Positions 11,311 to 23,200 of a DNA stretch of 40,211 nt are shown one piece after another. A program made the translations under genes and the position numbers. The stretch is taken from positions 1-40,211 of the forward strand of contig MVAQ01000201.1 of the NCBI GenBank assembly GCA_014825775.1, written 5' to 3'. How positions within the stretch are numbered: the stretch's first letter is position 1; each line of letters begins with the position of its first letter. The notes beneath the pieces are model-generated. The model did not search any database and was not told where the DNA came from. It worked only from the letters and a program-made list of their open reading frames with translations. This DNA is from Krasilnikovozyma curviuscula. Lineage: Eukaryota; Basidiomycota; Tremellomycetes; Cystofilobasidiales; Mrakiaceae.

Positions 11311-13566
11311 ATGGCCGTCTTCTCGCTGCCTTCCCCCTCTTCGACTGAATCGACAGCAGCAGATCACCAGCACCATTTTTCTGCGCCTCAATCCTCAAGA
11401 AACCTCTATGCTATGACAAATGACGACCTTCGCTTGCAGATGCAGTTCGAGTCAGTCTCACCATTCTCCTCCCATTAGAGCAGCGCGCCCAGAGTTCCTT
11501 TCCAATCTAAGCTGCTTTCTTCAATTTCTTACTGTAGTGACCAGCCATATGCGTCTTCATCTTCGTTCTCATCAAGAAGCTCATCAGAATCCCTGCTGGC
11601 AACTCCACCACCTGAAGGAGTCCTATCCCGCCCTTCCTCTGCCCTCTCTCAATGTCTCACCCACGCACACGAAACTTTCTCAGGTCGCACTTCGCAAGAA
11701 GACGCTGTCGTTGTTGTAGATTCAACAGAAGATGATGATTCGGAATTTGGAAGGTTTGAAGCTCGTTATACAGAGTCAGGGCAGCTTTATTGGATCGACT
11801 ATAAGCTAATGATCACCACATGGAGGAGGTGAGTAGCTTTGCCGTCATCGCGTCTTCCCTTTCATCAAAATTCTTACTGAAGATCCTTCTTGTTATCTGA
11901 TTCTATTCGTGTGTTTTCTTTGATTCCTATTCACCTTAATCTTTCCCTTCGCACGCGCGCGCCAACTTTCAGACACGCTCCTTCCAACCCACTGCGATAT
12001 AAAACGAAGTATCTCCTGGAACAGCTTTCGTCACCTAAATACTCATCAGTACTACCAACGTCCGGTTCGACGCTTCTGAGGATCCGAAGAGACGACCTGG
12101 TGACAAGTAGCATGGTCGAAGTGATGCGGATGAACGAGTCGCAGTTGAGGGGGCCAATTGAAGTGAATTTTCTTGGCGAACGAGGGATTGATGCGGGTGG
12201 ATTGACGAGGTCAGTGTCGTGCATCCCTTTGGCTTGTTTACACGTTGGTGGTGTGCGGAATATCTCACTGACAGTATTTGTCGATTTCTTTTGACAGAGA
12301 ATTCTTCACCCTTCTCTCGACCGCACTTGCCGATCCTGCGCTCTCACTTTTCACTCTAAATCCACAGAGCAATACATTCCTACTGTCTCCTGTCTCATCG
12401 ATCTCACACCCTTACGGACAGGACTTGCTCTATCTACGGTTTGTCGGTCGGCTGATTGGTATGGCTATCAGGAACAGGTTTCGTATGGGTACACTAAGGT
12501 TGAATGATACACTACTAAGAAGGTTGTTAGGTAAGGAGTGGTTGGGACTTGAGGAGCTGAAAGAGGTTGACGAAGAGAAGGAGAGAAGTTTACGATGGAC
12601 GTTGGAAAATGACATTACCGGTCAGTCAGGTTCACAACAGCTTTTTCCCTCTTTACATGAATTGAAATTTCTCCCCATTTTCTATCGCTGTAGGAGTGCT
12701 TGATGACGAAACCTTCACTGTACCATCGACATCGCCCTTCCAGGCCTACTCCACCTCAGCGTCGGGTGAACCAGCAATCGTCGTCCCACTATGCCCTGGC
12801 GGCGAGACCATTCGCCTAACCAATGAGAACAAGCACCATTATGTTGCGCTTTATACAGAGTATATTCTGTTTGGCGAGGTGAAGGACCAGATTCAGGCGC
12901 TAAAGACTGGATTTACAGATGTAGTTCCAGCTCTCGATCTGTTCTTAGGATTTGAGACGAAGGAGTTTGATGTGAGTAACAGCATCTCCTTTCGTATCCT
13001 CTCGGACTGTGATGGAACTGATCGTCACTCCTATCGTGATGCCACTAGGTTTTACTCAATGGTACCTCAAAGATCTCTGTCGCCGACTGGAAAGCCAACA
13101 CTGAATACCGCGGGGGATACCATCTAGAACATCCAACCATCAGTGCCTTCTGGTCGTTCGTTGATGGTCTCAGCGAAGAGGATAAGGTACGCCAAATCGT
13201 TCTTTTACCTTTCCTCTCCGCTAAAACTGACATTTACACCACCTAGACGAAACTGCTTCATTTTACCACTGCTTCCCCTCGCCTTCCACCAGGAGGCTTT
13301 CAGAATCTTCGAGCCACATCTCAGCAGCTCAAGAAGTTCACCATTTGCCGTGTCAACTGGGACTCAGGTTTTCGGCTCCCACAAGCGCATACATGCTTCA
13401 ACGACTTGGATCTGCCGGAGTACCCTGCTGATGGAGACATTATGCTGAGGGCCTTTGCTGTAGCGTAAGTTTTTATTTTATGTTCAGCTTTGAATTGAAC
13501 ATTTGACTAAGACGGGCACTCGCTTTTAGTTTTGAAGAAAATGGTGGAACATTCGACATGGCCTAG
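11311..13566 (+). CDS. Short HECT-type E3 ubiquitin ligase with a degenerate WW-like element
   Basis: HECT ligases take ubiquitin from an E2 onto a catalytic cysteine and pass it to substrate. Eight exons: 11311-11450, 11538-11828, 11973-12209, 12298-12620, 12694-12971, 13049-13186, 13247-13464 and 13530-13566. The start is MAVFSLPSPSSTES. After a Ser-rich region comes RYTESGQLYWIDYKLMITTW, which resembles a WW domain but has Phe at the first Trp position. The N-lobe begins RRDDLVTSSMVEVMRM and has FLGERGIDAGGLTREFF and LLYLRFVGRLIGMAIRNRF. The C-lobe has VLLNGTSKISVADWKANTEY, LLHFTTASPRLPPGGF and the catalytic motif HTCFNDLDLPEY (Cys codon 13394-13396). The C-terminus is ENGGTFDMA, with Phe four residues from the end as expected for HECT enzymes. 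At about 550 residues it is shorter than Rsp5/NEDD4 and has no C2 domain, so it is probably a separate NEDD4-like ligase. Confidence 0.9.
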
Positions 13567-14194
13567 TTGGGCGTTCAATCAAGTAAGCCACTGTGTGACT
13601 TTCTGAAATCCACTCACAGCTGATCATGTAGTCTGGCCAGAACCTGAGTCATACATGAAAATTGCTGGGAAGTTTGTCATTTGTCTCATTATTCCTCAAA
13701 TCAAATCGCATCTTTCAGAAATCAGTCAAAGTATTCTTACTTTATTCTCTCTGTCTCATTATGGGCTCCGGCATTCACCACCTTTTTAGACTGTTGTGTT
13801 ATTTAAAACAATGACTTTGTGCATTCGGTTCAGGAGAGTGGCAGGTGCAAGGAACTGATTCATGGAGGTGAAATTAAGGAGAGCGAAAACGACCGAGCAA
13901 GAATCTCTTATAATTCACTCATACGTATCCGCTTCTTTAATGTTGAAATGTATTTTTGAAGCTGATATTTCTAGATATGATCGACCTCGCGCGGCGTGCC
14001 ATTCTATCCTCTGAACTCCCGTCGGTTCTCCTAGGACAGTAATCACTCCATCTATCGACACTTATCTTGCTCCTCAACTCAAGCACTAAACTGTTTGTCT
14101 TCAAATTTCAAATATTTTCTGACCTCAATTCGTTGGTTCAGACTCCTCTCCTTATCCCTTTATCATCCTGCTTCAATACCACCTCCGCAGCACC
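13567..14194. other. Intergenic between HECT ligase and PNPOx-like gene
   Basis: About 630 AT-rich bases between two plus-strand genes, presumably 3' UTR then promoter. I see no coding exon, repeat or RNA gene in it. Confidence 0.5.
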
Positions 14195-15356
14195 ATGAAC
14201 CCTCCAGCTTGGAAATCATCTCTCAAGTTGAGCTTGTGTGTGCCTTAGTGCTACCTTCCTTACTCGCCTTTTGGATGTGAGCTTATTGTGTTTCCTTCGT
14301 TTCCGGTATGACGCACAGGACAGAAGCCATGTCAAAATCACCAGCATCAGTGTACTACTCCTTATCAACAGTTGATCCCGTCACATCAAAGCCCAAAGTC
14401 AGGACAGTTGTCCATCGTGGGTTCTTGGGCGGAGAGGACCATTCTGATGCTCCCGATGGTGGAAGTACGAGTTTGGTATTACTCACCGACTTGAGGTCCG
14501 CAAAGGTGAGTGTTCTTCTTCCTCAGAGGTCATGACTGCTACAGTATCTTGCTTGATGTGTTAATTATTTCTAAAATCGCATTGATAGATCTCCGAAATT
14601 GTTGGAGTAAATCACGATCAGCCGAATCGATTCGGAGAGGTCAACTGGTGGCTTCAGGAGACTGTAAGCATTGTCAAAGACATTTATATTTCCGTTAGTG
14701 ACTCCTTCTCCTATTCTTCCTGAAGAAAACCCAATTCCGACTCTCTGGCCATGTCCACCTCCTGACTTCCCCTACCCAATCCGCCCTTCTCTCCCTCTTT
14801 CCCTCAACTCGCCTTGCATCTGCCCTTCCTCCATCATGGAACTGGGAGACTGAGCGAATTAGGCAGTTTGACCGAATCGATGTCCAGCTGCGAGGCTCCT
14901 TTGCCAAAGCTGGTCCAGGAACTGTAGTTAAGGAAATCGAGAATCCGGAAGATAATGTGGTCAAGCTAGTTGGAAAGTATTCGGATTTCTTTGAAAAAGA
15001 CGGCAGCGAAAAAAATGGTGATCAGGTCAGGGAAGGAGCAGTTCCGGAGGGTAGCAGCATGTAGGTGCTGATTTGGCCACCTCTTCGTACTGTCGGTGCC
15101 GATGTCTGAGGTTTTCCTCTTTCTATAGCGCTGAGCAGAAAAAGCTGATCCCAAAAGCGCTAGGGAACTTCTGTCTTCTGATTCTGGAAACCGATTCAGG
15201 TAAGTTGACCCCGACGACCTTTCTTCTTCGCACTAAACGCTGATTTTTCTCTATTCAAATATCATAGTCAGATACTTGTCATTGGGCCAGAACAGGAGCT
15301 GGAACTACTCGACTGAAGACGGAAGGGAGTGGAAGGAGGTTGAAGTCGTTCCTTGA
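14195..15356 (+). CDS. PNPOx-fold flavoprotein (pyridoxamine 5'-phosphate oxidase, Alr4036 family)
   Basis: Members bind FMN in a split-barrel fold; their reaction is poorly defined and may not be vitamin B6 oxidation. The start MNPPAWKSSLKLSL is joined through an unusual GTGTGT donor to TEAMSKSPASVYYSLSTVD. Then come the family core KVRTVVHRGF, LVLLTDLRSAKISEI, VNWWLQET and TQFRLSGHVHLL. The second half has SALPPSWNWETERIRQFDR, an Asp/Glu-rich insertion (EIENPEDN, EKDGSEKNGD) and IPKALGNFCLLILETDSVRY. It ends WNYSTEDGREWKEVEVVP. About six exons give roughly 270 residues. The order Trp-x-loop, RTVV(x)RG(F), SGxV and a terminal ALxNF...E.D matches the Alr4036-like domain. The stop codon is only 64 bases from the stop of the convergent sterol-transfer gene. 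Confidence 0.82.
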
Positions 15357-15420
15357 GACATGTTTGCTATTCCACACATTGAATGGTTTGCATCGCAGAG
15401 CGAACGTCGAAAATAGTAAT

Positions 15421-18400
15421 TTAGAGTTCCTCACGAACTATCGACTCTTCTGCACCGCCATTGTTGACCACGGCGTGACCTGTAATTGCAGCTCCGCCTG
15501 TCCTCAGCGCACTCGCTTCCAACTCTCTAGCAAAATCCCTCAATTTGGTAATCCTCTCCTCTAGCCCATCCAAGCTCTTACTGATGAGTATCACCTCCTG
15601 CGTCCAGTCTCCTCCTCTCGTTCCTTCGCCTACGTGCTGGTGCAGCATGAACTCCTGCAGGAAGGACCTGACAGCTTCAGCGACGCTGTCAGGACTCTCC
15701 TCGGCTGTTGCTTCTAGGTTCGTAGTCTGAGAAGAGGACGACTTGGACGATCGTCGGACGGGGATCGGTGGTGGAAGCCGCTTCTGGCTCTTAAGGGACG
15801 AGTATTTTGTTTTGTTGTCTAATCCACCAGCCTCAAGGCGCTTTTCGAGATCCAACCGGCCGTAGTAACCTGAGATGTTGCTCCACACCAGTCCAATAAT
15901 TAGAACCATCACAACAATGTTTTTGATACCGCGTGGGAATGGTAGGTCACTAAGTAGCTCGAAGACTGAGGTGACCATGGCAATAATACCCTTCAACAGT
16001 TGCTTTAGACCTCGTTGGAATGAGTCAAGCCCATATTGGAAGACTGCTTCATCCTGCGCCCTCCTCTCCGCCGCAACCTGATCTTCTTTGTTAAGTTGGT
16101 GGGTGTAGGAAGGTTCACCAGATGGCGTTGTCGGTATGGATGCAGCAGCTGCCGCAGCTGCTGCTTCGGCGTCCGCTTCATCTGCTGCTGGACCAGCTTC
16201 GCCAACAAACTCTGACGGGTGTGCTGTTATATAGTTCCTCATAGATTTTTCGAGAGCTTCGTGGTATGCTTTCTGACCTGCCAGTGCCGAGGAGTCGATG
16301 ATGCCTGAGGTGATAAACAAATCAATCATTTTATTATTCATTCCACGAGTTCGTATCGAAAGTTAGATCCAGAAGATAGTGTGTGTCAATGATGTACATA
16401 CCTTTGATGAAACTCCTTCCGGTCCAATCAACCTGCGTAGTGACCACAACCTTACAACTGTTGTTGCCTGCCCACATCAGGCACGTCCTTGTCTTGACAG
16501 CAAAGACTCCCCCCGACGGCACATCGGGGTTTCTTGTCGTTGTGAGCATCGATACATAGTCGTCGAAATCCACGTGCGCTGCCTCGTCATTAATCTCACA
16601 TTTTGTTTGCTTGGGACCGAAGCCGCCAGCAAGTGGCTTAATGTACGACATGTTTCGTGCAAGACGGTTGGTACCAGAGGTAGTGGGTGCCCAATCGGAA
16701 GTTTGGATATCTGAGTAGATAGATAAACACTTGTAGATCAGTCAAAAGTAAGAGCCAATGGTGTACGATGGGTCATGGCTCACCAGTCAACTTCTGATCT
16801 CCAGTCATGAACTCCTTCATGAATCCACTGGTGAACATCAGGTTATATATCTTCTCTGGGCTACTGGGGAAGACGCAACTGAGAGCCGTCTCGGTGTAAT
16901 GCTCTCCTTTTTTCCCACAAGCACACTGAGTTGGTTTCCTCACGACCGAAACCCGCCTCTGGAGTGCAGCGACTTGAGCGACCGTCATTCGACGACCAAG
17001 TTGTGGGCCAGCAGAAGGGGATGACGCGGTAAAGCGGACACCGTTCGTGTCATTGTCGGTGGATGAAGGCGACATGGATCGATTGAAGGGGTCTTCGGTC
17101 TCGTTCTCGTTCGACGGCGTACGTGGAATCGAAAGTCGCCAGGGATTCTGCATTACGTCGTATGTCGCATCACGGGATAGGAAGGAGGCGAAGGTATGCT
17201 ACGAATCAGGTGTTTGAGTTAGCAGTTGAGGTAAGGGTAGAGATGAGCGACGACAGGGTGTACCTTTGCATCATGCGTAGTTACCTGGATCGCATTCGGT
17301 ATGACATAAGCGGTCATTTTCTTGTCAATCCTGAGAATATCCGAGAATGGAATAACCAACTGGTGAAGGGTAAATGCGCGACTGTCAGTCCATGGTTTAT
17401 TCAACTACGAAGAGTAATCGAGAAGGGAAGGGAGGACATACATTCGTAACCCACCCAAAGATATTTGCGTGGAAACAACAGTGGTTTTCAGAAACGTAGA
17501 GTCTTCCTTGAAGTAAGATATCTCTCTGCAGAGCACATCCGTAATCTGCCATGGCACCAAAGGAGAGGTATCAGGCCTTCTGAAAACTGAACAAAAGACA
17601 GTAGAGATACAAGACAGACCTTCAATTAGATAGTCATCCTCTGGCACGCCTTCAAACAGCAGATGGAAGTCTTCCTGTCGTTTGTTACTGGCAACAGCGA
17701 AGCCAGTGACAGGTAGCATGTCGAGATCAAACTCCTCATCTTCATCATCCTCATCCTCCTCATCTTCTGATCCGAGATCATCCTCTTCAGTGAATGAATG
17801 CGAGTCATCGTTGTCATCGTGTGAGTCATAGGTTGCTGAGCGACCAGAGCGCGACGACGACCGGTCGTTGAACACCTTCGTCGCGCCTTCACTGTCGTCA
17901 TCACCATCAAGGCCGAGAGCAGCCCTGCTGTATTTGGGCTTGTTATCATAAAAGACGGGTGTTCGTTCCCCCCCTGAAGCTAAGGAGTAGCTCGAGTCGA
18001 CTGGCGTGTAGGGCTCAATGGCGATTACGGGCGTCGAGCCTCCCTGAGCGATAGTCGGCGTGGTTGAGATGGGCCGCAGAGTAGGTGTAGTTGCCGATGA
18101 TCGCAAATTTGTTAAGTGTTGGTATGGTTCTGAAGAAGTTGGGAGAGAGAGATATTGATCCCCATTCGTAGAACGGGAGCTGCCGTCCATGGCACTGCTT
18201 TGATCCGATTTGACGCTGACGCCAGTCTCAGCCCTGGGTCGGTTCCTCGAATTACTTCTCGACAAAGAAAACCCATTAGAGGTTCTTTGTGGACCTGGGG
18301 GTGCTTGCGTGAGGATTCCAGATGCTGGGTTGACCAAATGGACAGACGACGATGCTAGCGCCGCGGCGATGCCTCCTCCTGGTTTGATCTTCGTCTGTTT

Positions 18401-18772
18401 GTGCGGCTTCGAGGCCGCTGCTGGGACGAGGTCTGTGCCAGAGGACGAGCCGCGTCGTCGCCGACCGAAGATGGACCCTCCGGATGGAGAGGGCGAGCGC
18501 TGCTGAGTGTTTGGAGAAGGTGCTGAAAGGCCCCGTTGGTGGTCTGAGGATAACGACGGCATCGAGGTAGATGTCGAATACTTCCCTGTACTTCCGTTTG
18601 AAGGTGAGGACAAATCCATCGGTGGTTCGAGATGAGACATAGTTGGTGACGCTGGATATTGGGATGTTGGCGATCGATCGTAGTTAGTTGCTGTTTCTGA
18701 GCTAGGTTTTGTCGGACTACCAGAGGAGGAAGAAACTGCTTTTTGAAGACGGGCGTCGAATGCCGAGGGCAT
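15421..18772 (-). CDS. GRAM-VASt sterol-transfer protein (Lam/Ltc/Ysp2-like), ER contact-site anchored
   Basis: Yeast Lam/Ltc proteins move sterols at ER contact sites with plasma membrane or mitochondria. The start MPSAFDARLQKAVSS (18772-18770) has an ACCAATGCC context. The first ~380 residues are Ser/Pro-rich and probably disordered, ending in an acidic block (EDEEDEDDEDEE). The GRAM domain begins ASNKRQEDFHLLFEGVP, then DDYLIEDYGCALQRDILLQG, RLYVSENHCCFHANIFGW, KKMTAYVIPNAIQVTTHDAK and HTFASFLSRDATYDV. The VASt domain has SPEKIYNLMFTSGFMKEF, MSYIKPLAGGFGPKQTKCEI, RTCLMWAGNNSCKVVVTTQV and VDWTGRSFIKGIIDSS. One membrane helix follows (GIKNIVVMVLIIGLVW), then a basic, helical tail with SLDGLEERITKLRDFARELE, ending ESIVREEL. 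The length is about 970 residues. No BAR or PH domain is visible, which suggests the Lam2/4 or Lam5/6 arrangement rather than Lam1/3. Confidence 0.92.
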
Positions 18773-19595
18773 TGGTCTGGTGAGACGCTGATTTGAAGAT
18801 GCAGAGAAGTGGCTGAGAAAGAGTGCTGCTTGTTCTGAATAGGAATCTAGTTTGAGAAGGAAATACCCAAGATTCAGAAAAGTCCCATACAACAGATGGT
18901 AGGCCAATTGATCAGGGGATTAATAGATCCGATGATATGACGAAACGATAAGGAAGGGTAAAGAAACTTCAGCACAAAGGCCACCTTCTCTCTTCAGAAA
19001 CCAGAGCAGCCACTCACATTCTTGATTCAATTAGCCTTCAATCAACAGCTTCATACAGTCCCGAAACAGTTTTCTTCTCTCCTGAAGGATCACCGTCGTA
19101 TCGAACTGAGAGAGAGTGCAGCTACGAATGAAACGCGTGTGGTTCGATCTGTTTTTGCTGCCTGGGAATGAATGGTGAACCCACGCGGCAGTAAGAGAGT
19201 GATAACAGAGGAATCAGAAGAGTGGTGTATGCGGATCAGTGGGAGGGTTGCTGATGGGGTCTGTGCCGTTTCTCAATTCAGAAACGGCACTGCTTGCCTC
19301 GCTTGTAACTTCACGGCACCATCGTCGTCGAGTGGAAGCCAAGCAGAGAAGGAGACGACAGCCAGTAGGACAAAGAATGATCAGAACTCACCTTTTTCTA
19401 GATTAAGATGTGAGTGGACTGTTAACAAAAGGACACCCAGCTCGACTCCGGCGATGGACACTATTGTACTGACGGTGGCTGAGTGCCAACATTCTTCCGA
19501 AACAACTTTCTTTCGGACCATTCCACGAAAAGAGATTGCTAAAATTCCCGTCCATCGTTAAAGATAGTGAAAGCAGAGGCGCTGTTCCTTAATTC
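18773..19595. other. Intergenic, promoter side of the sterol-transfer gene
   Basis: About 820 bases upstream of the sterol-transfer start codon. The frame stays open upstream of that ATG to about 18907 without another ATG. An upstream exon adding a few residues is therefore possible, but I see no supporting splice site. The open frame at 19172-19561 (plus) is rich in Ser/Thr/Lys and has no recognisable domain. Confidence 0.45.
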
Positions 19596-19876
19596 CTACG
19601 AAGACACATGGGACGAGCCCTCTGCACCTTTTCTCACTTCCTCCAAGCTCGTCTTGAGCTTCTCCCTCAGCTTGGTGACCAGAGCATCCTCGTCAGGTTC
19701 AGGTCGTCCCTGGAGAGAAACAGATATGATTCAAAGAAGGTGAGGGCAATAGTCAGTCAGTCTGCCACTCGGCGGGAACGAAATAATCAAAGCAGGCACG
19801 GGGGTGTCACACTCACCATCAGGTCTAGGAGATGTTCGATCTCATCAATATTGAGGACGACAGGCATTCGATTCAT
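19596..19876 (-). CDS. Small two-exon protein, 57 residues, unknown function
   Basis: Exons 19876-19817 and 19709-19596 join over a consensus intron (donor GTGAGT, acceptor CTCCAG). The product is MNRMPVVLNIDEIEHLLDLM followed by GRPEPDEDALVTKLREKLKT and a tail of 17 residues ending GSSHVSS. The two halves read as one amphipathic, acidic-then-basic helical protein: the second exon is Lys/Glu-patterned (LVTKLREKLKTSLEEVRK) and probably helical or coiled-coil. An acceptor-like CAG lies just upstream of the ATG, in frame with DQSVIT before Met, so an extra 5' exon may exist; I could not place it in phase. I do not recognise the family. The overlapping plus-strand frame at 19608-19916 is treated as a shadow. 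Confidence 0.5.
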
Positions 19877-20296
19877 CGTGATCACAGACTGGTCCTGCTC
19901 GAAGGGGAATTGTTAGCGACTCAAACGTAATTCAACTTCGGCTTGAATCTATCTCGCCAAGCAATGGATGATTGCGCAGAGAGGGATACATTAGCTGTAC
20001 CTATCGACAATGAATACCGGCAGCGATTGGGATGACAAAAGTCTAGCTTATTTTGATGGTCACGAGCCACTTCAGTCGATCGCCCGGTGGTTACCCTCCA
20101 TGGTCAGTCTCATCCATTTCGATTTAGCCTAGTGTGTTATGGTGATGGTTTAAAACAGAAATTACTATAAGATGTGAACAAAAAGTTGAATGAACAGATA
20201 AACAACTGAGCGAAGAGTTGCATGGCATGTTCGTATCAAATAACGACCTCCTCCAAAATGCAAGAGCGCTCAGACATTGCAAATGCCTTGAGCCTT
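19877..20296. other. Intergenic, possible upstream exon of the small gene
   Basis: About 420 bases between two minus-strand genes. It holds the promoter of the 57-residue gene and perhaps a 5' exon: an ATG near 20116 followed by a GTAACC donor-like site. No phase-compatible coding join was found. Confidence 0.4.
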
Positions 20297-23200
20297 TCAT
20301 TCTTTACGCCCAACATCACTGTCGTCTCCTTTTGCAGTCTTCACTTGTCTCCCACCTCTTAACGTCCTCTGTCCAGGCTCACCCGCCCCGAACCCTTCAC
20401 GGGAGAGCTTTAAGAACAGATCGTCGTTCTCGAAAACGTTGAGGTCCCAGTCTGCAACTACCGACGCAGCAGTGGGTTTGATTCTCTTCGATGGATTTGG
20501 AGAGGCGGTCGGTGTTTGGGAAAGCGCTACGTTCTAGAAATGATTAGGATAGACACTTGATGAGTTGTTTTCACTGAAATAGCTGGTGAGAGAAAAAGAA
20601 GAGCGACTTACTTGTCCCATAGCATCATCAACAACACCCCTCTTTCTCTTCTTCCCTGAGGACCCCTTCTTCAGGGACGGAGCCGAGTGATCCATATTGT
20701 CAACTCCACTCCTGCTCTTCTTACTCATTTTAACATTATTGTCCTCAACGAGTCTTTTAGATATTTTGTCGTGAGTGTCGGTGGTAATTGTAGTAATTGG
20801 CTGGAAGGTAGAAATTGAAACTGGCGTTTTCGTTTCTTTGACGAGAGGAACTGGGAGCGGCCCGACAGAAACTTCTTTTGTTTCCCGTTTGGGTTCGGGA
20901 GCCAGTTTCAGAAGGAGTTCTGCATCTGAAAGATGATCCAAGTGTGGCTTGGTGGAAGATGATAAGTGCTGCGGAGGCTGAAGATAATAAGGAGGTTTTC
21001 AGCTGCCGAAACAGAGTTTTCCAAAGAAAAGACGGCTTACCAGCTTGCCTTTCTTGATGATACTGTTAGATTCTATTGGTGTAGACGCTACTTCGAGGGA
21101 CTCCTTCTCGACCAAGCTGTTTTTCTTCCGTGGCTGTCTTCCTGGTTTACCCTTGACGGTATCCGAAGGTCCTATCTTTGAAGAAGGTTGAACATTGACA
21201 ACACTCTTATCTGGTATAGGCTTCTTTTTCTTCAAAGATCCCTTACCACTGGGCGCAAAGATGAAATCTGGCGAGTTTCTCGACAGGTAGGAATAGTCTT
21301 CGACCGGCTTGGTATTTCTGCGTCGAGGGGCTTCAACAGCGAAGCCCTGTGCTGCCAGTTCCATCAAGACATCGGGATCCAAGAAGGGTAACTCCATATC
21401 TGCCGCAAAGTCGTCCACCGGGGAATTGTCCAATATATGCGGGAGGAGACTTGGTGAACCTTCAGCTGCACCGGATAACGCTAGGTCAGAGAAGGTCTGA
21501 ATGTACCGACAGGAGAGTGTTAGAAAAAAAGGTAACGGTTGACAGCCTGGGAAACAAAACTTTCCTTCACGTCTTTATTCTTGGGTCATTAATTGGTTGA
21601 ATGGCAAAAGAGAGATTGAGTAAGGGAGGCTAGTCAGATTAAGTTGGGTTCCAACTTACATGATGATCATCCTCCTTCCCCAACTGTTGCATTTTCCTGT
21701 GAATTTTTGAGACCATCTTAAGAGGCATTGAAGGGGTAGCTTCGGTTTCTTTCAACCCCACTGCTTCGATTGTTCGAACATTGCCACCCACCTCCGTCCC
21801 AACATTTGAAGCAACAACATCAACAGCAGTAAGGAATTTATCCTCACTCTCTTCAGTTGCCTTCATTTCTTTCTTCTTCCTTGGTACCTTCTTCGTCTCC
21901 GTGACCATCGCCGCGCTGGCTGCCGCCCTTGCAGCCCTCATGCCACGCTCAGGCAGCTGCACTGAGACCCCACGCAAGGATAAGGCGAGCAGCAGGTCTG
22001 CATCTTCAAAAACGTTGTGGTCGTGAGTCAGCACTACACGCTCGACTGTCGGCTTTGGAGCAGGTAAAAAGGCAGGCTTTTTCGTGATAATCGGCGTGAT
22101 GGAGGATGTTGGGCACGAAGGCGGGGAAGAGTTTTCAAGGTTGACCGATGATATCGTTTTTAGGGAGGTAATGGGGAGTGGGCGATGCGTGTGATTTGGT
22201 CGAGGGGCTCGGATGGGCTGACCAGTTGAATGAAACGAGCGTCAGGTTAATTCGACAGCAGAATAGCAGGGTGGAGAAATACCTTGATAAACACTGGAGC
22301 TATCATAGAGTGTTTATTCAATCCAAGTAGTTCTGAAGCTTCCTTAGCCTACGTCGTTATCAGACAAACAACCCATCAGCTGCCCAAACATATGCGAAGT
22401 TCCAAAAGCAATCTGACATCTTTAACTCACAGCAGCATCGTTCCAGACACCAACTTCCTTCAGCTTGGGGAGCACAGCCAATACCTCCTGAAAGCACTTT
22501 AAATACCTGTCATCTTTACCCTTTCCCTCTCCCGCGTCACCGGCAATCACTGACTGTTTCTCCAATAAATGCAGACTCTCATCCTTTTCGCCATGCATAT
22601 ACACCTTGCCAAATTCCACTGTCTTGATTCCCGGGTATGCTGCGAGAACAAGGTGCATCATCTCTGCAGTGGACATGTGGCTCTTAGACGCGGTTGGATA
22701 CCAGAAATCGATGGCCAACGAAAGATGCTGCACATCGTTCTCCGGAAACGCAGAATCGCGCTTAAGTGTCCGGACAGCGTCTGTACTACTGAATAGGTAT
22801 CGTACAGCGTCGAACGTATCGTTAAATGCGAGCGAAGTCGCATTGGTGAGGAAGCGGTGAGAGCTAGAATCTGTGATAAAGAATGGCCCGTCGGTGTACT
22901 CGATGTGGAACTGACACTTTTGTTTTTTGAGTTGATACAAATTTGATATGTTTCCCAGGGGTATATTTGGTGGGAAAAGCAGGCCGAGAAGGTCGTACGT
23001 GCGTTCGGTTACGTTGAAAAGGCTCAGGTGGGTGATGTAGGGTAGCATCGAGGAAATGTTCAGGATATCGCCCTTTTCAAGGAGCACCCTCTGGTATTCG
23101 GTTTCAGCTGGTACAGATATGTCAAGGATGCTGAGAGATTTGACCTGGTGGGTATTTCCAATGTGGCTTGATTAGCTTGTGGACAGGAGATACCAGAAAG

